In this document: positions 15,283-22,584 of the stretch, one piece after another
Layout: each line of letters opens with the position of its first letter
Position numbering within the stretch: position 1 is the first letter of the stretch
Source of the DNA: Reticulomyxa filosa
Lineage: Eukaryota > Foraminifera > Reticulomyxidae
Assembly (NCBI GenBank): GCA_000512085.1
Contig: ASPP01021379.1
Coordinates: forward strand, 1 to 22,584
Direction of reading: 5' to 3'
DNA: 22,584 nucleotides
Made by a program: the position numbers and the translations under genes
The notes under the pieces: generated by a model
Seen by the model: only the letters and a program-made list of their open reading frames with translations
Databases searched by the model: none
Told to the model about the DNA's origin: nothing

Positions 15283-18200
15283 TCTTGCTCCAAAGAAGAC
15301 ATCAAACTCATACTGTCAAACAAATCAAGTGGTGAGCTTTCCTCAACCATTTTTAACCTTTTTGCCTTAATTAAAATATCTTGTTCTGGACACTTGACAT
15401 CCTCCTCTAACTCATCTCTCGTTCTTTTTCTTGGCTGTCTATGGTCCTCCTTTTTTTCTTCAGGAGGTTCTGGTGTAAATAAATCCAATAATTCTTGCAA
15501 AGGAGAGCATTCACTTTCTTTTTCTTTATCTCCCAAAAAAACATCATAATTTTTTTCAACAAATGTTGTTTGGAATAATCTTTTGCTTGGGTCACGCTTT
15601 TCATCAAAGGCCTTCCATTTCCTATATGTACTCTCCGACTCAAAGAATGCTTGACGGAGATGTAAAAAGTTTTCGTCTGTGTCCTCATACAAACAATCCT
15701 CATTAAAGCCAAAAGGTACCCACACTTTTTCATGCTTGAGGAATTTCATGCCTTTAAATTGGTCAGGGTTAATAGTCATTGTCATGTTTTCTTTTTTGAC
15801 AGCTAAAAACTCGTCACCACTCAATACGCCAAGCACCCTTTTAAAATGATTGTCAAAATTGACACACGTTTTCATTTCAAATACATTGTCCACTGTCGGG
15901 TCCAATAAATGATTCCTTTTTCCACCATCATCAAGCACAAAACAATGTTTCTGAGGTATACCCTTAAAACGAAAGCCTTCCAAAACAATACGTCCATCAG
16001 GGTATTTAATTGCCATTTGATAAGTCTTTGGACCAACACATTTGAAACCAATAATTTTTCCATTGGGCTTTTCATTGGCGAGCATTCCAAAACTTTGTTC
16101 AATGAGCATATTGGGACCAACAAGATTATTATGAACAATTGCACTGTCTGTGTCACCATACAAAACGTCATATATCTTATATAGTTTTAAGTCAACACCA
16201 CTATAAACAGGAGCTAATAAATTGTCACGAGTGTCAGGAGCAACATAGCCACGCAAACGATACAAATGACTAAAATAAATAACCTTTGCCCAGTCCAAGA
16301 TAAATACTCCATTCTGTATAGGTCTCCTGTTATTGAATTCAAATGGGTGGTATTGCACAATAAGTTTTTTAATACCATGGAGCATAAACCTTGAATATTT
16401 TGTAATAGTACCATCCTTCATAAGCTTCATTAATTCCATAACAGAGGTGACCATCTTTTTTTGTGCTCCACGATAGTTCATTGCTTGCTGTCCAAAGAAA
16501 GAGTTCATAAATAATTTGAGGCATTGACGAAGGACTGCATTGTATGGCTTTTTTTGTTGCTTGAGTATATCCTGCTCATTCTTTAGTTTATATACCTCAC
16601 CCACAAAGTCAAACATATTGTCTATTTGGTCAATGTACACATAAGCCTTCTCCTTGAAACGATAACGATAGCCAAAGTGTTCCGCAAATTTTAAAATGAC
16701 AGAGGAATAAACACCCTCAAAAGGCTCCACGACTCTGCGTATACCACTACCACTCCACTGTTTGAATGCAGGTTTGCCCAACATATCAAGAGAAAAATCT
16801 TTGGCACGACGAGCAATAATTGGATTCATTAGGTCTGTTGGGGGTGTAACTACGACATGGTACATACCCATTAGACCGTCTTGGTAGTCTTTTTCAGGTA
16901 TATCTGTAAAACGACCAGGACCGACTGGATAATAAGGTTTAAATCCTTTGAACCCACCAGTCATACCAAAAGGGTAAAGTGATGATACGTCCAAATAAAC
17001 ATAATGGTCTTTTATTTCGTCGTATGGTAGGTCGAATTGTGTGGACTTATAAAACCTGCTATGGGTCGTCACATATCCACCATACATAGCAGAGCGTACC
17101 CAGTCATATGTATACCTGTCCTCAATTATTTGTATGCGTTGTTTACATAGCTCAGGGTCACGCAAAGACTTTCGCCAGGCATCATAGGCAAGAGAAGGTA
17201 ATGTTAAATAGTCCATTAATACCACCACTTTGTCTTTGTAATTGAGGAACGATGCAAATGTGTCTTGGAGCTTTTGTGTAAGCCAAAATGTACCTTTGCA
17301 GTCCAAAGCCAAATATTCTTGCCAGCCACAGTTATGGACTTCAGGCGCTTCGTCACAAAAGTCTTCCAAGTTTTCCAACAACAATTCAATGTCTCTGTCA
17401 TATAGTCCTTGCTCCACAGTGCCAATGCCCATCACGTCCCTATGTTTTTCCATAAGGTATGCTTTTGTGCTTTCCATTGTCTCCTTTTTCCAAATGTCTT
17501 TTTCCATTGTTGATCGTCGATAACGCAACATATGTTTCAGCACATTGCTATCCATGACCAATTTTTCACGGTATTTTTCAGCAAGCTCAAACGATTCCAC
17601 AAGCTGATGCAAAAAATCTCCTTTACGATATTCTTGTGGCGACTCAAAAGCAATAAGGGCATTCGCAATGAGGTCATAACAAATACTTGTACATCCCAAA
17701 AACGTAGCTTACCAATCTGCAGATTCATTATACGATTGCTGTCAATGTGAAACTCGCCCTCAGGGTCATCCTCCTGTAATGGACGGTAACGACGTATAAG
17801 AAAATAAAAGTCAAACTTCATACCATTGAACGTTATGACTGTTATCTCCTCGTCAATGTAGTCATCAAAAAAATCCTCAACACACGTAGGGCCAGAATAA
17901 ATATGCATCTCTTCTTTGTAATAAAAGCCTAATGCATATGGCTTGTGGTATTTTTTTGTTTCATGCCATGCCTTTTCATCGTTCTCGGGAGACTGGTCCA
18001 TAAATGTTTCAAGGTCCAAAACAGCACATTTGTCCCATAAAGCAGGTATGTCACCTTTTTTCATATGGTATTCTTTGCTCGCGATAACCTCCTTTCCCAT
18101 TTGACGATCATACTCTTGCTGGTCACGTACATAAGGTCTCATACTATGACGACGTTTAAATGCTTGTCGTATGCCAGCCATTCTTTCATTACATTTGTGT

Positions 18201-19288
18201 CTGTATTTACCTTCCACACCACATTGCGGACAACGACCAGTGTCTATTTTTTCCCACTTTTCCATAATGAGACTATAATGATACTCGCCAGCAAAATCGG
18301 TCCACAATAAGCTAATGGTATGCATGTCCCTTTCCACAAACGTTTCAAGGTCCTCAGGAAATGATGATTGTAACAAATAAAGCCTATTTAAAGCGATTTT
18401 ATAAATAAGCAAGCGCAAAGGCTTACCAATTTTTGTTGCAAGGAATTCCTTCGCCGTTTCCAATTGTTGGAAGGAAATACTGTCATTATTACCAGCACCA
18501 ATGTGTTCTCGCAGCTGTGGAATAGACGCTGTTCTGCTCCTGCTTTTTTTACCACTAGCCTCCTCCACCAATTTATTTTTGTATTGAGTTACGCCACGCA
18601 ATAAACAAGCAAGCCCACAATTATTACTACCTTTTTTCTGTGACGGATTTAAAGTATTTACTTTAAAGTCATCCAACTCATAAGAAACTTTTTTATCACT
18701 CGGACTTGTGTTACAGGCCCCTCGTTTTCGCGGACTTGTGCTACGTGAACGGGCTATTTTCTGCATAAGGGGGTTGACTGTTTCCCTTGAGAAAAAAACA
18801 AAATTAAAGCTTTCCACCATATGATATGAGTCGCTACCACTTGCCTTTACACTAAGGTTCCAGCTTTCTGTGAGGACTCTTTTGGGGAACGAATTGTCAT
18901 TAAGACCATTGACTTGAGGGAAAACAAAAGCAACAGTGTCCTTTCGTGGGTATGTTTCTTTGATAAGGGAGCGCGTTACCATAGTAGCCTCAACGATGCA
19001 CATATAAGATTTATTAATAATGTCAACAGGCACCTCTAATAACGCACGAACAAAATAATGGTAGAGTATGTGGACATTATGTATGGGGTATTGAAAAGCC
19101 TCTTTTTCTTTGATGTGAACAATAAATTCATGCTCGATAATGCCTCTGGGGTTGTCAAAGAGAACGTTCTTTTTGCCATTGTAGTGTTTGTGCATTGAAA
19201 GGTCAAAATGCTTACAAACGTTAAAGGATTGTGAGAGCTCATATTGTGTGAGCAAATCAGGCTTAAATACAGGCAAACGGGTAGTCAT
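15279..19288 (-). CDS. polB: Protein-primed family B DNA polymerase with N-terminal extension (about one break)
   Basis: The polymerase that would replicate the element from its ends using a terminal protein as primer. Motifs in order on the minus strand: exonuclease ExoI VLDLETF (18001-18028), ExoII FNGMKFD (17811-17831), an ExoIII-like LYDRDIELL, motif A DVSSLYP (about 16970-16995), motif B KLFMNSFFGQ (about 16490-16518), motif C YGDTDS (16143-16160), and a KCVGPKTY segment typical of the KxY region. About 400 residues precede ExoI. They hold NCGLACLL (18604-18630), a later His in EYHYSLIMEKW, and a C-x2-C plus H-x3-C zinc-like site. Such N-terminal extensions are common in Polinton-type polymerases and may hold a protease-like fold or the terminal-protein region. 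Basic stretches (SPRKRG, PRKRTRDE) could be nuclear signals. The start at 19288 follows a start-site motif. The gene is not continuous in one frame: about one break. Confidence 0.9.
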
Positions 19289-19290
19289 TG

Positions 19291-19300
19291 ATTGAGAAAT
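19291..19300 (-). promoter_or_regulatory. Start-site motif (ATTTCTCAAT) of the polymerase gene
   Basis: On the minus strand, two bases before the ATG at 19288. It decides this start over an upstream in-frame ATG at 19402, which would read across the motif. Confidence 0.6.
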
Positions 19301-19634
19301 TAAAAGCAAAAAAAACGAGACTAAAAAATTTTTAAAATGAAAAAGGGGAAGCGCTTGGGGACCGCACAAAATATCTTTTTTAAAAACTCGAAGCCTAGAC
19401 ACATTTATTGATGCCAGTATTTAAAATAATATTCACCATTTGTTTTTGTAGCTGTCTATATGATTATTTTAAAAAGCGGAAATTTTTTCTTTTTGAAAAC
19501 CTTTAAATATAACGTATTTTCGCAAGGAGAATCTGATTTTGTTATTATTTCTTGGTTTGGACGATTTTTTTATTTTTCCTAAAGAAAATTCTTAAAGGGA
19601 CCATAGGGGCTCGAACCTAGGGTTTTTAAAAAAA

Positions 19635-19644
19635 ATTTCTCAAT
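19635..19644 (+). promoter_or_regulatory. Start-site motif (ATTTCTCAAT) of the RING-SIM gene
   Basis: It lies about 77 bases before the ATG at 19721, with a leader resembling the one at 6851-6911. These two genes are the only ones with a long leader and with introns. Confidence 0.5.
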
Positions 19645-19720
19645 TCAAAGTTTTTAAAGTTCTTTCATTATTTCTTTAATTTTCAAGTCATAAAGCTTTA
19701 AAACTTTATTATTTTGAAAG

Positions 19721-21202
19721 ATGTGCGACCACCAAACCCCCAAGAAGCAAGAGCAAGTACCAAAGAAAAAAAAGAAGAAGTTATGTCTTTTATTTAAATA
19801 ATATTTCTTTATTTGAAAACGGAGAAAGGTCTCCGACTATTCGCAAAATGAGAAAATATTTAAATAAATAAAAATATTTTTAGCCTGCCGACTGTGGAAT
19901 CTGTTTGCGGAAAAATGGGATCGACGGGCCATTATCTGTTGCCCCTTGTGGGAGTCATAAACCCCACATCTTCCACCACGAATGCCTTTGTCGTTGGGTG
20001 GACACGAAACGGCGAAATCACCAACCGAGAGAATGTCCATTTTGCAAACAGCCTTTGCTCGGATGGTATTGTGCAGGCTGTCCTGGCTGTGGATTTACCA
20101 GTGGTGGACATGAGGACTCTCTTTGGCGAGATAGAGCTTTAGTCCAAGACGAAATTTTGAAGACGCAGAACCGGATCAAAAAATTAAAAAGGATGGTGGA
20201 AAATCTGGAGTTGCAGGCCAGGGACGCGAAAGAGCAAGCAATCCGCGAGCGACAAGTTTTTTATATGTTTTTTATTTTTTATCTAGTTGAATTTTTTTTT
20301 AAACTGGTTGTTTTTTTGTTTTATAGGAAAAAGATGACGCAGAAAGCGAGCTGGCTTATTTAAAGGACTGGTCCTGTGACCGCATGTCCTTTGAACCGTG
20401 TCCACCTGGTTTTAATCCTGATACAATGTTGGGCCAATCTCGTTTAGATTTATTTGAAGCAAACGCCGAAGGTTGGAAAAAAGACGCGCCGAAACTTTAC
20501 AAAGAAAAAAGAAGATTGGTGATCGATAAATATTGCCACGGTCTTAAGGCCAAGACCCAAAAAAGATTTGATAGTGAGTTTGGTTATGACGCGCAGGCCG
20601 ACGACGAGGAGACAGAAACCGACGACGAAACTCGCGAACGACGAAACAGGCAGTTGGAAGACGAGGAAATGCATGATGTCGAAGAAACAACGATTCGACG
20701 TAATTTGATGTCATCTTCGTCTGATCGAGAGATTGTGGTGGACCTAACGAGTGACATCCCCGAACCAGACGATCCAGCCCTTCGCCTGCCAAGGGACAGT
20801 CTGGAACTCCTTAATGAAGCAAAAGAGGAGCAAAAGACTAATGTAATTAACCAACCTTCTCCAGCGATCCCGACGTCTGACACATTCGCCAACATCCCTC
20901 CAACTGGTCTACTTGCACCAACGCTCCCCAATTGGCCTCACCAGACTCGTTCCCGTCGTAGTGGAGGATTTGCTCCTGCTGGCCGTTCTCGTGGTGCTCG
21001 TATGCAACCCAGCTCCAGTGAGGCTCCTCCTTTATTTTCGGCGACCTCTTTGACATCTCATTATAGCGAACATCATCGGAACCAGAGTAGGGATGCAAGT
21101 TCCGGAAACGATGGTGGGCAAACAATGGAAGAAAGCCCCAGGAATCCACAACACCAAGCCCAAGAAGCCCGAGATGAACGTTTTTTTATGGGAGAGGATT
21201 AA
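19721..21202 (+). CDS. RING + coiled-coil + SUMO-interacting-motif protein (STUbL-like ubiquitin ligase)
   Basis: About 427 residues with two short GT-AG introns (about 19757-19883 and 20256-20326). The RING-type zinc site reads CGIC, then PCGSH, IFHHECLCRW and RECPFCKQP, followed by a second Cys cluster (WYCAGCPGCG). Spacing is C-x2-C-x14-C-x5-H-x2-H-x2-C-x16-C-x2-C, close to RING-H2. A coiled coil of about 50 residues follows. Further on, after an acidic stretch, EIVVDLTSD at 20729-20755 is a textbook SUMO-interacting motif followed by acidic residues, very like the VDLT motifs of RNF4. The C-terminal part is disordered, Ser/Pro-rich, with a basic RSRRSGGFAPAGRSRG patch. RING plus SIM is the signature of SUMO-targeted ubiquitin ligases and of viral counterparts such as herpesvirus ICP0. 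It would act in the nucleus on sumoylated host or element proteins. RING identity is firm; the SIM role is inferred. Confidence 0.75.
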
Positions 21203-21829
21203 ATGTTTTTTCCCTTTGTGGGTTCTTTAAAACCAGGCTTTTTTTAAAGCCAATCTTGTTGTTGTTTTGCACCTAAGTATTGTGTCAATTATCATTTTTT
21301 GTTTTTTCTTTTGTTCTTTTTCAATTGACATTAGCTCAAAATAGGCCGGGCTATCTTGCAAAACACTTTTTGGCCTTGTGAAATCACTCTTTTTTTCTTA
21401 ATAAAAATCTTCAGCAAAAATTAATTTTTTCAATGTCTTTTTAAAAATATTTCTTGGCGAGAAAACAGCCCCAGTATGACACGGGTTTCGCTTCTGTGGG
21501 ACGAACCTGCTCAACCCTTTATTTTTCAGCTTTTTACACTGGGGCTTTTGCTCTTAACACTGTCTTAATAATAATAACATTTAAAAAATAAGAAAAAATT
21601 TTTCGAAATATTTTTCCTTGGGTCTTGCCCAAATCATTATCTAAAAATTATTTAAAATAACGCATTTAGCTTTTCATTATTTTGTACGCACATTTTCTAT
21701 AAAGACAACTTGAAAAATAATATTTTTTTTCTTTGTTATGAAAGCCCTCCACGTCGGGTCTCGCTTTTTGGGACCAACCCGCTCAACCCTTCTAACGTGC
21801 TAGGCCTTTTCCCTTAGTATACCCTACAC
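21203..21829. other. Non-coding region inside the right end, with a repeated 50-base unit
   Basis: AT-rich sequence without open frames of note. Two related units occur about 270 bases apart: 21468-21522 and 21741-21795. Both contain GGGT(T/C)TCGCTT followed by GGGAC, then CAACCCTT. Each can pair GGGTT with AACCC into a small hairpin. A role as terminator, or as subterminal repeat, is possible. Confidence 0.45.
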
Positions 21830-22584
21830 CATAGACTATTTTCTAATAGTATAAGTCTTCGGTCCTAGTACTATCCCAATAAGCTAGCCTATTGTTCCTA
21901 GGGCACTTTCTTTTTTGTAGGCCTTTTTCCCCTCATAGGGTATCTGCTCTTAGGTAGGGTTTTCCCTGCTAGTAGGGCACCAACCCCTGGGTCTTTGGTC
22001 CTAGGGTATTTGCTCTTAGTAGGCCCTCAACCTAGTAGGCCTAGCCCACAAGGGTAATTTTCCTAGTAGGGTATTCGACCGTAGGCCACTTTTTCCCCGA
22101 TAGGCATCTGTTTTATAGTATGTGGGTCTTCGGTCCTAGGGCACCTTCCTCCTAGTATCACAGTCCCAATAGGCGTCTTTTTTTTTTTTTTGCATATCGT
22201 TCAGGGGCTCAGTCCTCGAATGAAGGAAATTCTTGCGGCTTTCGCAACCCTTCACTCAAAAGAATAAAGTCCTTTGGCGTTCATACGTCCATTCGGTATC
22301 GATACTTGTTAACACAAGGATCTCCCCCTCAGTCCTCACTCTCTTTGTCCGAATCCTGGTTTTCACTTTACTCGGGCGAATCCTACCCAAAAATCCCTGT
22401 ATTTTCAATGTTTTTTCCCAGTCCTAGATTTCACTTTACTTTCTCAACCTATTTTTGGTTCTATATATATATATCATTCATCCCAGCGGCTTCATATATC
22501 ACTATGGGTCAAAAAAGGACTCTGTCGTTGCGGAATGTGGGGTGGTGGTCGGGGCTGCGGAGGTATGTAGGGTCAAAAAATCCG
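21830..22584. repeat. Right terminal inverted repeat (outer end beyond the window)
   Basis: The reverse complement of the left TIR. The inner half (21830-22170) is a patchwork of CCTAGTAGGG and CCTAGGGCAC units. GTCTTCGGTCCTAG-type phrases recur near 21857, 21991 and 22128, about 135 bases apart. The outer half (22230-22584) is unique sequence matching 6480-6103 inverted. It includes a copy of TTTCTCAACC at 22440-22449 next to a TA-rich run. The final 60-80 bases and any target-site duplication lie outside the window. Confidence 0.8.

Larger units (their letters stand above)
19289..19720. promoter_or_regulatory. Divergent intergenic region between polymerase and RING-SIM genes
   Basis: About 430 AT-rich bases serving both genes. 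The minus-strand motif ATTTCTCAAT at 19291-19300 faces the polymerase start two bases away. The plus-strand motif ATTTCTCAAT at 19635-19644 faces the RING-SIM gene. A GC-richer island at 19597-19622 contains GGGGCTCGAACC, which looks like part of a tRNA T-arm but does not fold as one. Confidence 0.5.
6030..22584. mobile_element. Large Polinton-like element with protein-primed DNA polymerase B (right end outside window)
   Basis: At least 16.5 kb bounded by diverged terminal inverted repeats, containing about eleven genes on both strands. Polymerase B, long TIRs and size fit the Polinton/adintovirus/linear-plasmid world. No capsid, packaging ATPase, protease or integrase is visible, so the exact family is open. 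The genes include a YqaJ exonuclease, a possible single-strand DNA-binding protein, a VLTF3-like protein, four tandem paralogs and two RING-related proteins. Introns in the two outermost genes point to nuclear transcription. It looks nearly whole, with about one break, in the polymerase gene. The open genes suggest a fairly recent insertion, though the two TIRs differ noticeably. Confidence 0.8.

Noticed and set aside
19289-19402. Upstream extension of the polymerase gene to an ATG at 19402
   Set aside because: The extension reads through the start-site motif at 19291-19300, which in the other genes lies before the start; 19288 fits the rule.
19597-19622. tRNA-like T-arm (GGGGCTCGAACC and its complement)
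   Set aside because: The loop word fits a T-loop, but the flanking bases pair only twice and no anticodon or D arm can be found around it.
21830-22170. CRISPR-like array in the repeated CCTAGTAGGG region
   Set aside because: Repeat units vary in length and sequence and there are no uniform spacers. It is a degenerate minisatellite within the TIR of a eukaryotic element.
6030-22584. Retroviral-type integrase or other transposase in the element
   Set aside because: I looked for HHCC and D,D-35-E style patterns and tyrosine-recombinase R-H-R-Y patterns in the larger genes and saw none. The part beyond the window is only expected to hold the TIR end.

Overview
The window looks like nuclear DNA of a unicellular eukaryote. 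The left end carries a host gene with GT-AG introns, long Thr/Ser and Asn low-complexity tracts coded by (ACA)n and (AAT)n, and AT-rich flanks. This style is familiar from dictyostelid-like amoebae and from some Rhizaria. I cannot name the species from sequence alone.

Region by region: (1) 1-2843 is the 3' part of a class III phosphatidylinositol 3-kinase (Vps34) gene with at least two introns; its frame is interrupted twice. (2) 2844-3340 is AT-rich spacer. (3) 3350-4870 is decayed coding sequence of unknown identity. (4) 4884-5920 is a reduced, old relative of the large element to its right. It keeps pieces of two genes and one terminal repeat, and carries a 237-bp hairpin MITE flanked by TA. 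(5) 6030 to the right edge is one large mobile element, at least 16.5 kb, with terminal inverted repeats (TIRs) of about 0.75 kb; its right end runs past the window.

The large element resembles Polintons and their kin in size, long TIRs and a protein-primed family B DNA polymerase, but I see no capsid, packaging ATPase, maturation protease or retroviral-type integrase. Its genes suggest three modules. Replication and recombination: DNA polymerase B, a YqaJ-type exonuclease and a possible single-strand DNA-binding protein. Its own gene expression: a protein resembling poxvirus late transcription factor VLTF3, with a short motif (TTTCTCA, often GTTTCTCAACC) next to almost every start codon. Ubiquitin/SUMO: a RING + coiled-coil + SUMO-interacting-motif protein at the right end, a shorter RING-like/coiled-coil protein mirrored at the left end, and four tandem paralogs with an F-box-like core. 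Genes are packed tightly, with convergent stops overlapping and one ATGA stop/start overlap.

The element looks nearly whole, with about one break in the polymerase gene. The most interesting points are the start-codon motif paired with a VLTF3-like protein, the SUMO-targeted ubiquitin-ligase-like protein, and a replication-competent-looking gene set without visible virion genes. All functional calls come from reading motifs by eye; no database search was run.
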